Positions 1-8,865 of a DNA stretch of 64,000 bases are shown piece by piece. This DNA is from Epiperipatus broadwayi. Lineage: Eukaryota; Onychophora; Udeonychophora; Euonychophora; Peripatidae. The position numbers and the translations under genes were made by a program. The stretch is from the NCBI GenBank assembly GCA_028023455.1, contig JAQFVV010006552.1, positions 253,264 to 317,263 on the forward strand, given 5' to 3'. The notes below the pieces were generated by a model, which did not search any database, was not told the origin of the DNA, and saw nothing but the letters and a program-made list of their open reading frames with translations. Position 1 is the stretch's first letter; each line of letters opens with the position of its first letter.

Positions 1-238
1 ATGGGTCTGATCTCAGTTCAGAATCACCATATAATCAAAGTCTCTGCAATATATATCATTGCAAGAAAACTTTAAAGGTGCATTTATGAAAAACAAAAAC
101 AAGTTAATCACGTAACCTGCTATCACTTGTTATTTATGTTCAAAAGATGGCGCTTTACCAAAACCACCGAACAAGTGTAAGATTTGTTTACATAAACGAA
201 AAAAGAGTCAGAAATTAACTACCTCTTTCATTTGCTCA

Positions 239-285
239 CCCCCAGATCAGCTGATTTCAAGCTGGTTTGCTCTCCTCAGTGGGGG
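239..285 (-). ncRNA. hammerhead ribozyme, array unit 1
   Basis: Read on the minus strand: stem I strand CCCCCA, core CTGAGGA, stem II GAGC/GCTT with a six-base loop, GAAA, stem III ATC/GAT with loop AGCT, cleavage base C17, then stem I partner TGGGGG. All invariant core positions are present; position 7 is G, which the CUGANGA consensus allows. Stem I pairs perfectly over six bases. This is a type I arrangement with a closed, short stem III. Confidence 0.78.
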
Positions 286-653
286 ATAGAGTATAGAAAC
301 TAGATCTAAACACTGACTCTCAAGTGTTTATGCAAAACGTTTCTATCAGATTGCAAGCGTGAATTTTTCAGACCGGTAAAGTCTTCAAACTCAGCCTAGC
401 AAGCCAGATATTTATATGGGTCTGATCTCAGTTCAGAATCACCATATAATCAAAGTCTCTGCAATATATATCATTGCAAGAAAACTTTAAAGGTGCATTT
501 ATGAAAAACAAAAACAAGTTAATCACGTAACCTGCTATCACTTGTTATTTATGTTCAAAAGATGGCGCTTCACCAAAACCACCGAACAAGTGTAAGATTT
601 GTTTACATAAACGAAAAAAGAGTCAGAAATTAACTACCTCTTTCATTTGCTCA

Positions 654-700
654 CCCCCAGATCAGCTGATTTCAAGCTGGTTTGCTCTCCTCAGTGGGGG
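654..700 (-). ncRNA. hammerhead ribozyme, array unit 2
   Basis: Identical fold to the copy at 239-285, exactly 415 bases away. Tandem transcripts from the minus strand would be cut into 415-nt monomers if the ribozyme is active. Confidence 0.78.
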
Positions 701-1027
701 ATAGAGTATAGAAACTAGATCTAAACACTGACTCTCAAGTGTTTATGCAAAACGTTTCTATCAGATTGCAAGCGTGAATTTTTCAGACCGGTAAAGTCTT
801 CAAACTCAGCCTAGCAAGCCAGATATTTATATGGGTCTGATCTCAGTTCAGAATCACCATATAATCAAAGTCTCTGCAATATATATCATTGCAAGAAAAC
901 TTTAAAGGTGCATTTATGAAAAACAAAAACAAGTTAATCACGTAACCTGCTATCACTTGTTATTTATGTTCAAAAGATGGCGCTTCACCAAAACCACCGA
1001 ACAAGTGTAAGATTTGTTTACATAAAC

Positions 1028-1061
1028 GAGCAAACCAGCTTGAAATCAGCTGATCTGGGGG
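1028..1061 (+). ncRNA. half hammerhead at the array inversion point
   Basis: Only stem II (GAGC/GCTT), GAAA, stem III, C17 and the 3' stem I strand TGGGGG are present. The 5' stem I strand and the CTGAGGA core are missing because the switch from forward to inverted array falls here. The bases GA at 1028-1029 fit both sides, a two-base microhomology. It cannot fold as a ribozyme. Confidence 0.75.
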
Positions 1062-1429
1062 TGAGCAAATGAAAGAGGTAGTTAATTTCTGACTCTTTTT
1101 TCGTTTATGTAAACAAATCTTACACTTGTTCGGTGGTTTTGGTGAAGCGCCATCTTTTGAACATAAATAACAAGTGATAGCAGGTTACGTGATTAACTTG
1201 TTTTTGTTTTTCATAAATGTACCTTTAAAGTTTTCTTGCAATGATATATATTGCAGAGACTTTGATTATATGGTGATTCTGAACTGAGATCAGACCCATA
1301 TAAATATCTGGCTTGCTAGGCTGAGTTTGAAGACTTTACCGGTCTGAAAAATTCACGCTTGCAATCTGATAGAAACGTTTTGCATAAACACTTGAGAGTC
1401 AGTGTTTAGATCTAGTTTCTATACTCTAT

Positions 1430-1476
1430 CCCCCACTGAGGAGAGCAAACCAGCTTGAAATCAGCTGATCTGGGGG
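1430..1476 (+). ncRNA. hammerhead ribozyme, inverted array
   Basis: CCCCCA at 1430-1435, CTGAGGA at 1436-1442, stem II GAGC/GCTT, GAAA at 1457-1460, stem III ATC/GAT, C17 at 1470, TGGGGG at 1471-1476. The core is complete and stems I and III are perfect. Confidence 0.8.
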
Positions 1477-1844
1477 TGAGCAAATGAAAGAGGTAGTTAA
1501 TTTCTGACTCTTTTTTCGTTTATGTAAACAAATCTTACACTTGTTCGGTGGTTTTGGTGAAGCGCCATCTTTTGAACATAAATAACAAGTGATAGCAGGT
1601 TACGTGATTAACTTGTTTTTGTTTTTCATAAATGCACCTTTAAAGTTTTCTTGCAATGATATATATTGCAGAGACTTTGATTATATGGTGATTCTGAACT
1701 GAGATCAGACCCATATAAATATCTGGCTTGCTAGGCTGAGTTTGAAGACTTTACCGGTCTGAAAAATTCACGCTTGCAATCTGATAGAAACGTTTTGCAT
1801 AAACACTTGAGAGTCAGTGTTTAGATCTAGTTTCTATACTCTAT

Positions 1845-1891
1845 CCCCCACTGAGGAGAGCAAACCAGCTTGAAATCAGCTGATCTGGGGG
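1845..1891 (+). ncRNA. hammerhead ribozyme, inverted array
   Basis: Same fold as at 1430; predicted cleavage after C at 1885, 415 bases from the previous site. Confidence 0.8.
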
Positions 1892-2258
1892 TGAGCAAAT
1901 GAAAGAGGTAGTTAATTCTGACTCTTTTTTCGTTTATGTAAACAAATCTTACACTTGTTCGGTGGTTTTGGTATAGCGCCATCTTTTGAACATAAATAAC
2001 AAGTGATAGCAGGTTACGTGATTAACTTGTTTTTGTTTTTCATAAATGTACCTTTAAAGTTTTCTTGCAATGATATATATTGCAGAGACTTTGATTATAT
2101 GGTGATTCTGAACTGAGATCAGACCCATATAAATATCTGGCTTGCTAGGCTGAGTTTGAAGACTTTACCGGTCTGAAAAATTCACGCTTGCAATCTGATA
2201 GAAACGTTTTGCATAAACACTTGAGAGTCAGTGTTTAGATCTAGTTTCTATACTCTAT

Positions 2259-2305
2259 CCCCCACTGAGGAGAGCAAACCAGCTTGAAATCAGCTGATCT
2301 GGGGG
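2259..2305 (+). ncRNA. hammerhead ribozyme, inverted array
   Basis: Same fold; predicted cleavage after C at 2299, 414 bases from the previous site because this unit lacks one T. Confidence 0.8.
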
Positions 2306-2674
2306 TGAGCAAATGAAAGAGGTAGTTAATTTCTGACTCTTTTTTCGTTTATGTAAAACAAATCTTACACTTGTTCGGTGGTTTTGGTATAGCGCCATCT
2401 TTTGAACATAAATAACAAGTGATAGCAGGTTACGTGATTAACTTGTTTTTGTTTTTCATAAATGCACCTTTAAAGTTTTCTTGCAATGATATATATTGCA
2501 GAGACTTTGATTATATGGTGATTCTGAACTGAGATCAGACCCATATAAATATCTGGCTTGCTAGGCTGAGTTTGAAGACTTTACCGGTCTGAAAAATTCA
2601 CGCTTGCAATCTGATAGAAACGTTTTGCATAAACACTTGAGAGTCAGTGTTTAGATCTAGTTTCTATACTCTAT

Positions 2675-2721
2675 CCCCCACTGAGGAGAGCAAACCAGCT
2701 TGAAATCAGCTGATCTGGGGG
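2675..2721 (+). ncRNA. hammerhead ribozyme, inverted array
   Basis: Same fold; predicted cleavage after C at 2715, 416 bases from the previous site. It is the copy nearest the Penelope-like element, whose frames run on the opposite strand. Confidence 0.8.
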
Positions 2722-3091
2722 TGAGCAAATGAAAGAGGTAGTTAATTTCTGACTCTTTTTTCGTTTATGTAAACAAATCTTACACTTGTTCGGTGGTTTT
2801 GGTGAAGCGCCATCTTTTGAACATAAATAACAAGTGATAGCAGGTTACGTGATTAACTTGTTTTTGTTTTTCATATATATATATATATAAACAAAATAAA
2901 TGTCTGCTAATATCAATAATACAATAACAAAACTTAAATATATTCCAAACAACGGTAAACAATTTATAATACAATATAAATAAAAACTCAATAAAAACTC
3001 ATAAAGAAATATTTTCGATTATATTCATAATCATTTTCAACTCAACTTTCAAAATGGAATCATCTATTACCAACTGGAAACACATGTCGAT

Positions 3092-3496
3092 TTAAATATC
3101 CCACAATTCATTAATCCTAACATTTGCTGACTGTCTGTTTATTATCGTATTTTTATACCTACTAATAAAAACTGCCTCTTTAATTTTTCTTATTTTATTA
3201 TCTCTCTCTTGTCCTAAAATTTTTATTTTATTTATAGCAAAATTAAACTTAAAATTACAATTTCTATCATGATCATAAAAAACAGATTCAGTATATAACT
3301 TGACTTCATTACTATTATCATTACATATCTGTACATTTATCAAAACTCTTTTATATAACAATTTATGTTCTTTAATTCTTTTCTCTATATTACATCTAGA
3401 TTCCCCTATATATGATAAGTTACACCCACAAAAAATTCTATAAATTATATTACTCACGTTATTTTTTTCTAACTTATCTTTTGAATTATTAACCAT
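3092..3496 (-). CDS. GIY-YIG endonuclease domain of PLE-A, left arm
   Basis: This is the C-terminal endonuclease domain typical of Penelope-like retroelements, which nicks target DNA to prime reverse transcription. The 134-residue frame shows the GIY part as IYRIFCGC (residues about 18-25), the YIG part as SYIGESRC (about 29-36), and the conserved arginine with following helix in IEKRIKEH (about 37-44). Cysteines and histidines in the second half (CNDNS, YDHDRNC) fit the PLE-specific linker. It is not a separate gene: reading upstream, the frame continues open to join the reverse transcriptase after a frameshift in a TATATATA run near 3531-3545. That same shift is present in the right arm. 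It ends with the stop just before 3092. Confidence 0.85.
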   Translation of the reverse strand: MVNNSKDKLEKNNVSNIIYRIFCGCNLSYIGESRCNIEKRIKEHKLLYKRVLINVQICNDNSNEVKLYTESVFYDHDRNCNFKFNFAINKIKILGQERDNKIRKIKEAVFISRYKNTIINRQSANVRINELWDI

Positions 3497-3501
3497 TCTA
3501 T

Positions 3502-4404
3502 TTAAATTACGTGATACATAAAAAGAAACATTATATATATACCATTATAAACTTTTTTCATAAATTTTACTTGATTATTATTATAAAAAGGCAAAGAAAT
3601 CCACTTCTTACTCTTAATTTCTTCATCACCAGTATTTCGATTAATTTTCTTACTAAATTGACAAACCACTTGATAAATTTCTTTTATATTATAAACTACA
3701 CTTAATAATTCACTTACATAATTTTCAATATTTTTCTTTTTATCACATGCATATTTACACAAAATATTATTTCTATACAAAAAAGACCTAAAACCAGCCA
3801 TCTTATAATTATGTGGCACGTTAGATAAATAGGAAATATACCCTCTATTGTCAATAGGTTTAGTAAACAATTTATAGTCAATCGTATTATTGTTCCTTGA
3901 ATTTATAAAATCTAAATATTTAATACTGTTGTTATATTCTTTCTCCATAGTCCAGATAAGACCTTTTAATTTATTATATTTATCAAAAATTTTATCAATC
4001 ATTTCTGAAGAAGCACATATAAAAACATCATCCACATATCTCATATATATCATAATATTTCCCATAAATATAAATTTGTTTAAAATTTTCTCTTCATAAT
4101 ATGACAAAAAAAAACTGCATTACTGTGCCACCATTGGTAATCCCATTGGCCAGCCTTTACTCATCTTATAAAATTTACCATTAAAGGATGCAACAATATT
4201 TTGTTCAATAAAATTTAAAGCCTTCATCAGAAAACATATTAATTGATTATCCACTTTCTTTTCCAATAAAGCTTGATGAATTATCTTAATTGAATCAAGT
4301 CTATCATTAGATCCATACATCTCAGAAACATCCAATGACACTAAAACATCAACACAGTCCAAACTTAAATCTTTACTTTTTTCAACAAAATCAAATGATG
4401 ACAT
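3502..4404 (-). pseudogene. Penelope-type reverse transcriptase, left arm, broken
   Basis: Two minus-strand pieces in the same frame, 4404-4120 and 4107-3502, are separated by a TAA just after MVAQ. The first piece carries RT motif A as LVSLDVSEMYG (catalytic Asp) and the PLE-style motif B GWPMGLPM. The second carries motif C as MRYVDDVFIC, with both catalytic aspartates intact. The N-terminal third of a normal PLE RT is absent, cut at the palindrome centre. The frame ends early at 3502 because of a two-base TA expansion, so RT and GIY-YIG no longer read through. Confidence 0.85.
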
Positions 4405-4480
4405 TACAGAATATTTTCCAAATACAAAATATTCTGTAATATCATCATTTGATTTTGTTGAAAAAATTAAAGATTTAAGT

Positions 4481-5341
4481 TTGGACTGTGATGATGTTTT
4501 AGTGTCATTGGATGTTTCTGAGATGTATGGATCTATTGATAGACTTGATTCAATTAAGATGATTAATCAAGCTTTATTGGAAAAAAAAGTGGATAATCAA
4601 TTAATATGTTTTCTGATGAAGGCTTTAAATTTTATTGAACAAAATATTGTTGCATCCTTTAATGGTAAATTTTATAAGATGAGTAAAGGCTGGCCAATGT
4701 GATTACAAATGGTGGCACAGTTATGAAGTTTTGTTTTGTCATATTATGAAGAGAAAATTTTAAACAAATTTATATTTATGGGAAATATTATGATATATAT
4801 GAGATATGTGGATGATATTTTTATATGTGCTTCTTCAGAAATGATTGATAAAATTTTTGATGAATATAATAAATTAAAAGGTCTTATCTGGACTATGGAG
4901 AAAGAATATAACAACAGTATTAAATATTTAGATTTTATAAATTCAAGGAACAATAATATGATTGACTATAAATTGTTTACTAAACCTATTGACAATAGAG
5001 GGTATATTTCCTATTTATCTAACATGCCACATAATTATAAGATGGCTGGTTTTAGGTCTTTCTTGTATAGAAATAATATTTTGTGTAAATATGCATGTGA
5101 TAAAAAGAAAAATATTGAAAACTATGTAAGTGAATTATTAAGTGTAGTTTATAATATAAAAGAAATTTATCAAGTGGTTTGTCAATTTAGTAAGAAAATT
5201 AATCGAAATACTGGTGATGAAGAAATTAAGAGTAAGAAGTGGATTTCTTTGCCTTTTTATAATAATAATCAAGTAAAATTTATGAAAAACGTTTATAATG
5301 GTATATATATAATGTTTCTTTTTATGTATCAGGTAATTTAA
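4481..5341 (+). pseudogene. Penelope-type reverse transcriptase, right arm, broken
   Basis: Same protein as the left arm: motif A LVSLDVSEMYG, motif B region ending GWPM, and motif C RYVDDIFIC with both aspartates. Two TGA codons interrupt it near 4700 and 4724; at the first, the left arm still reads GGA. The frame then runs open from 4736 to 5341 and stops where the shared TATATATA expansion shifts it away from the GIY-YIG frame. The N terminus is cut at the palindrome centre. Both arms carry the TA frameshift but different nonsense changes, so the shift predates the duplication or was copied with it. Confidence 0.85.
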
Positions 5342-5346
5342 ATAGA

Positions 5347-5746
5347 ATGGTTAATAATTCAAAAGATAAGTTAGAAAAAAATAACGTGAGTAATATAATT
5401 TATAGAATTTTTTGTGGGTGTAACTTATCATATATAGGGGAATCTAGATGTAATATAGAGAAAAGAATTAAAGAACATACATTGTTATATAAAAGAGTTT
5501 TGAAAAATGTACAGATATGTAATGATAATAGTAATGAAGTCAAGTTATATACTGAATCTGTTTTTATGATCATGATAGAAATTGTAATTTTAAGTTTACT
5601 TTTGATATAAATAAAATAAAAATTTTAGGACAAGAGAGAGATAATGAAAAAAGAAAAATTAAAGAGGCAGTTTTTATTAGTAGGTATAAAAATACAATAA
5701 TAAACAGACAGTCAGCAAACATTAGGATTAATGAATTGTGGGATAT
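5347..5746 (+). pseudogene. GIY-YIG endonuclease domain of PLE-A, right arm, frameshifted
   Basis: Residues IYRIFCGC, SYIGESRC and IEKRIKEH are as in the left arm. A one-base loss in a T run near 5560 shifts the frame after YTESVF, and the remaining 60 codons (GQERDNEKRKIKEA, then NRQSAN) continue in another frame to about 5746. Otherwise it matches the left arm closely. Confidence 0.82.
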
Positions 5747-6062
5747 TTAAATCGACATGTGTTTCCGGTTTGTAATAGATGATTCCTTTTTGAAAGTTGA
5801 GTTGAAAATGATTATGAATATAATCAAAAATATTTCTTTATGAGTTTTTATTGAGTTTTTATTTATATTGTATTAAGTTAAATAATTTTACTTTTGGGAA
5901 ATGTATGTATTCAAGCACAAGTGCATGTGCGGCGCAACTGCTCCCAAAAGCTGTTAATACAAATACAAATAGCTAACTAAAAATATTAAAACAGCTGAGT
6001 GCTTTCAAAGGATCTTGCCTTCATAATCATAGCTTGCTTACATTTAAATTTATGCAAATATG

Positions 6063-6331
6063 CTAATTCCATCTTTTTGATAGAGAAAAATATGTGTCCT
6101 TCCTGTTTATGGCATCGCTGTCGTGAGAGATAAATAAAGCCTCTTTGATCTTTCTTTTGAGGTCATGTCTCTCTCTACATACGATTGTAGGATTGTCCGG
6201 AATGCACTCATGGTGACTTGTGCACTGGTGCTGATAAAAAACTGAATAAGTAGAAGGATCATTGCGAGCTCTATTGTACGAATACTTGTGTTGTGCCAAT
6301 CATGTGGCCAAAGATGCTCTGCTTTCCCCAT
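6063..6331 (-). pseudogene. GIY-YIG fragment, family C, left half
   Basis: Minus-strand frame with AQHKYSYNRARNDPS, then cysteine- and histidine-rich YQHQCTSHHEC, then KRKIKEALFISHDSDAINRKD. These match the C-terminal half of a PLE GIY-YIG domain (compare KRKIKEAVFISRYKN and INRQ in family A). It lacks the GIY motif because the fold-back centre lies upstream. Confidence 0.7.
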
Positions 6332-6340
6332 ACAGTATAT

Positions 6341-6648
6341 AACATTGCTTGTCCAAATAACTATTGCAAAGGCACATATTATGGGGAAAGCAGAGCACTT
6401 TGGCCACACGATTGGCACAACACAAGTATTCGTACAATAGAGCTCGCAATGATCCTTCTACTTATTCAGTTTTTTATCAGCACCAGTGCACAAGTCACCA
6501 TGAGTGCATTCTGGACAATCCTACCATCATATGTAGAGAGAGACATGACCTCAAAAGAAAGATCAAAGAGGCTTTATTTATCTCTCGCGACAGCGATGCC
6601 ATAAACAGGAAGGACACATGTTTTTCTCTATCAAAAAGATGGAATTAG
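6341..6648 (+). pseudogene. GIY-YIG fragment, family C, right half
   Basis: The plus-strand copy extends further upstream than the left half. It includes YNIACPNNYCKGTYYGES, which fits the GIY and YIG motifs, then shifts frame near 6385 into LATRLAQHKYSYNRAR and on to KRKIKEALFISRDSDAINRKD. Only this domain of the element is present. Confidence 0.7.
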
Positions 6649-6801
6649 TATATTTGCATAAATTTAAATGTAAGCAAGCTATGATTATGAAGGCAAGATC
6701 CTTTGAAAGTGCTCAGCGGTTTTAATATTTTTAGTTAGCTATTTGTATTTGTATTAACAGCTTTTGGGAGCAGTAGATCCACACACGCACTTGTGCTTCA
6801 A

Positions 6802-6860
6802 TTATATTGTATTATAAATCGTTTACCGTTGTTTGGAATATATTTAAGTTTTGTTATATA
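6802..6860 (+). repeat. outer flank of the PLE-A palindrome, right side
   Basis: Begins with the right copy of the 13-base target duplication and continues as the reverse complement of 2927-2970 (shared ACCGTTGTTTGGAATATATT). It shows that the right palindrome arm resumes after the nested insertion. Confidence 0.8.
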
Positions 6861-7110
6861 TATATATGTCAACAGATGGTGTTCTACCAGAAACACCATC
6901 AAGTGTTTGTTTACATAAATGTCAGAGCATGCATTTACTATCTCTAACTTTAATTCCACTTTCAGATCATGATTTCAAGCTATTTGCTATCGTCAGTGAA
7001 AGACAGGAATTGCTTGACAGTGTTTTTGGTAGAATGCCATCTGTTGACATAAATACAAGCGTTAGCAAGTTTTTAACTTGTTTTTTGTTTTTCGTATATA
7101 TATATTACAC
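6861..7110 (+). repeat. diverged copy of the 415-bp hammerhead unit
   Basis: Aligns in patches with the array unit at about 145-290: agatggYgYt near the start, ttgtttacataaa, then the ribozyme block, and it ends with aacttgttttttgtttttcgtatata as the array does at about 2850-2890. The block agatgg...accagaaac at 6874 recurs inverted at 7012-7052. It occupies the position mirror to the array across the PLE palindrome. Confidence 0.7.
6959..7002 (-). ncRNA. hammerhead ribozyme, diverged unit
   Basis: Minus strand: CTTTCA, core CTGACGA, stem II AGC/GCT (with a U-U next to the core), GAAA, stem III ATC/GAT with a two-base loop, C17, then TGAAAG. Stem I is a perfect six pairs although four of its base pairs differ from the array copies (CCCCCA/TGGGGG). 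Such paired changes are what a selected RNA helix leaves behind. Confidence 0.8.
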
Positions 7111-7131
7111 ATGTAAAAAAAATCTGAATAT

Positions 7132-7580
7132 TTCTTATCTGTAAATCAGAGAATATATTATCAATATATTTTTATCTTCTGAATCCTTTTAAAATTGTTA
7201 AAGGTTTTAACAGTAAATTAAATCGAGCATTGTTTGAACTTCTTATAATCAACTAAGAATGTGTTAGTCAAATTCATTCTTTGTATATATAAAAAGAATT
7301 CAACTGTTGGTAAAAAAATTGAAAGTCAACAGTAATTCCACACAAAAAAATAATGAATTTGAGTTGCTCATTCTAATCAGATTGTGATTAGTTTAAATAT
7401 AGAGAACACATTGTCAATATTTTTTTTCCTTACAAATCCTTTTAACATTCTTAAAAAATTTATCTGCAAATTAGATCTTAGTATTGTTTGAACTTCTTAT
7501 AATCAATCAAGAATGCATTAATCAAATGCATTCTTTGCATATATAAAAACAATTCAACTATTGGTAAAAAATTGAAAGTG
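7132..7580 (+). repeat. degenerate tandem dimer, period about 254
   Basis: The block tgtttgaacttcttataatc lies at 7231 and again at 7485. Shared flanks on both sides include a pair of gaatgY...tcattcttt motifs followed by atatataaaa and caattcaact. No coding frame is supported. Confidence 0.75.
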
Positions 7581-7734
7581 AATTTTTTAAAACTGAATTT
7601 TAATTAAAGCTTTTTTTAGGTTTTAGTGAATTTTCTATAGAAGCACTCATTCTGTTCAATACATGGATGCTTCATCTCAGCTATAAATCTATCTATTTAT
7701 TCTACATCCATCTATTTATATTTTATCACTTTCT

Positions 7735-7860
<126 letters not shown>

Positions 7861-8160
7861 CAAAAAATAAGCTTTTAACAAGCTTTGAGAATATCCACAA
7901 CCCCAGGACTGGTTTCTACTATTGGCATCATCAGTGAGGTGCTAGGATATTCAAGCATTATATTAAAAATACCAAAGACAAGCCCAGCACTTTATCTAAT
8001 GTATAACTATTAAGTAGAAAATATAAATTTTTCAGACATTTATATGTTTTCCAATCCAGCTATCTAACTTAAATAGCTGTATGGAATTGAACTAGTAGCA
8101 GAAACAGGTCTGAAATTAGGAATATTCTCAAAGCTTGTTATGAGCTTATTTTGTAAGCTC
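7861..8160. repeat. fold-back repeat with hammerhead (family G)
   Basis: AACAAGCTTTGAGAATAT at 7878 recurs inverted near 8118-8140, so the two ends pair. A hammerhead-like block lies in the left end on the minus strand. A partial plus-strand echo of its 3' half (AGCAGAAACAGGTCTG, then ATATTCTC) lies in the right end. Confidence 0.7.
7888..7952 (-). ncRNA. hammerhead-like motif, family G
   Basis: Minus strand: outer stem I GAATATCC/GGATATTC (8 perfect pairs), inner stem I ACCTCA/TGGGGT, core CTGATGA, short stem II TGC/GTA, GAAA, stem III AC/GT with loop CA, cleavage triplet GTC. One extra C sits between the GTC and stem I, which may weaken it. The core is otherwise complete. Confidence 0.6.
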
Positions 8161-8220
8161 TATATATAATATTTGGAAATACAAGTTTATCAAATTAGGT
8201 CATGTGAGTTCTGACTTGAT

Positions 8221-8345
8221 TTATATATATATATAGCGTATATATATATATATATATAAATATATGCATTTATATATTTCAATATATATATATATATATA
8301 TATATATATTGAAGAATTTAAATATATGCTTGCATATATATATAT
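8221..8345 (+). repeat. AT-rich simple repeats
   Basis: Interrupted TA runs with tatatgcatttatatatttcaa between them. Nothing coding. Confidence 0.9.
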
Positions 8346-8865
8346 GATTCATGTTATGCCATTTTAAATGCTAAAACATTTTAAAATAGAATTAATTGTG
8401 GTATGTGTGTGTGCATCGATAGAAGCATATAAAGTGACATCCAAAGATAATTCAGTTTCTAAATTCATTTTAAATAAATAAGACAACTAGTATTGCTACA
8501 TATATTGTATAAATACTTAATGAATTACAGATGGGCAGGAAGCACAGTTACTGATAAACAATTTTTAATAAGTCCTTTATTAGCCAGAAATTATACAAGA
8601 AAATCTAATAATTTTGCTAAGTATTTAAAATTGTCAAAAAAACATCACTATCCATTTTTACTGAAAATAACATATTCCTGTGTTTAGCTTCACCAAAATG
8701 TTACTAAAATATTTTAGAAGAATTCAGTAATAAAAAAAAGATATTACATAGTTATCTAGAGAAATGAGGAGTAAACAACAGATTTTCAGAAGTTAAAATG
8801 ACCAAGTTAATTAAGAAAATGGAAAATTGAGCAAAAGTTTAGATAATTACATTGATAGTAATAAT

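Larger units (their letters stand above)
1..1029 (+). repeat. 415-bp tandem repeat array, forward half
   Basis: About two and a half head-to-tail units, starting at 1, 416 and 831, so the period is 415 bases. The units are almost identical; one visible difference is TTTACC versus TTCACC near 160-170 and its equivalents. There is no open frame of note. Each complete unit holds a hammerhead-like fold on the minus strand. The third unit is cut at 1029, where the sequence switches to the reverse complement. The unit size and ribozyme content resemble the long repeats of Penelope-like elements, and a Penelope-like element lies just downstream. I see no satellite family that I can name. Confidence 0.93.
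1030..2873 (-). repeat. 415-bp tandem repeat array, inverted half
   Basis: The same unit as 1-1029 in reverse complement, for about 4.4 units. The landmark CCCAT lies at 1295, 1710, 2124 and 2540, giving spacings of 415, 414 and 416. The array stops at about 2873, where the unit gives way to a short TA run. Four complete hammerhead folds lie on the plus strand, and a fifth is cut by the inversion point. Units alternate between aaatGTacc and aaatGCacc (near 1219, 1630, 2042, 2461), which hints at amplification as dimers. Confidence 0.93.
2885..4417 (-). mobile_element. Penelope-like element A, left arm of a palindrome
   Basis: This stretch is the near-exact reverse complement of the right arm that begins at 4426. 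The 8-base spacer at 4418-4425 is the centre. It holds, in minus-strand order, the reverse transcriptase part (4404 to 3502) and the GIY-YIG part (3496 to 3092), then an AT-rich 3' flank. The 5' third of the element is missing in both arms because the palindrome centre cuts the reverse transcriptase. The 415-bp hammerhead array borders its 3' end. The flank at 2927-2991 recurs inverted at 6802-6860. Confidence 0.88.
4426..5875 (+). mobile_element. Penelope-like element A, right arm of the palindrome
   Basis: Mirror copy of 2885-4417 with a few percent of changes. Homology runs outward without a break to 5875, is interrupted by a nested fold-back insertion (5876-6801), and resumes at 6802-6860. 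The RT and GIY-YIG frames run on the plus strand. Confidence 0.88.
5876..6801. mobile_element. nested fold-back PLE fragment (family C)
   Basis: A 926-base insertion in the right PLE-A arm. Its own halves are inverted copies (about 5910-6331 and 6381-6801) around a 49-base loop. It is flanked by a 13-base direct repeat, TTATATTGTATTA, at 5863-5875 and 6802-6814. The left palindrome arm has this site once and uninterrupted, so it serves as the empty site. The arms encode a different GIY-YIG domain from PLE-A. Confidence 0.85.

Noticed and set aside
1-2873. CRISPR-like or protein-coding tandem array
   Set aside because: There are no short repeats with unique spacers. The 415-bp units are whole-unit repeats without conserved frames; the ribozyme explains the conserved core.
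3511-4099. Plus-strand frames over the left PLE arm
   Set aside because: Shadows of the minus-strand reverse transcriptase; the mirror frame at 4744-4953 is likewise a shadow.
8493-8687. 64-codon frame between simple repeats
   Set aside because: No recognisable motif and length expected by chance.
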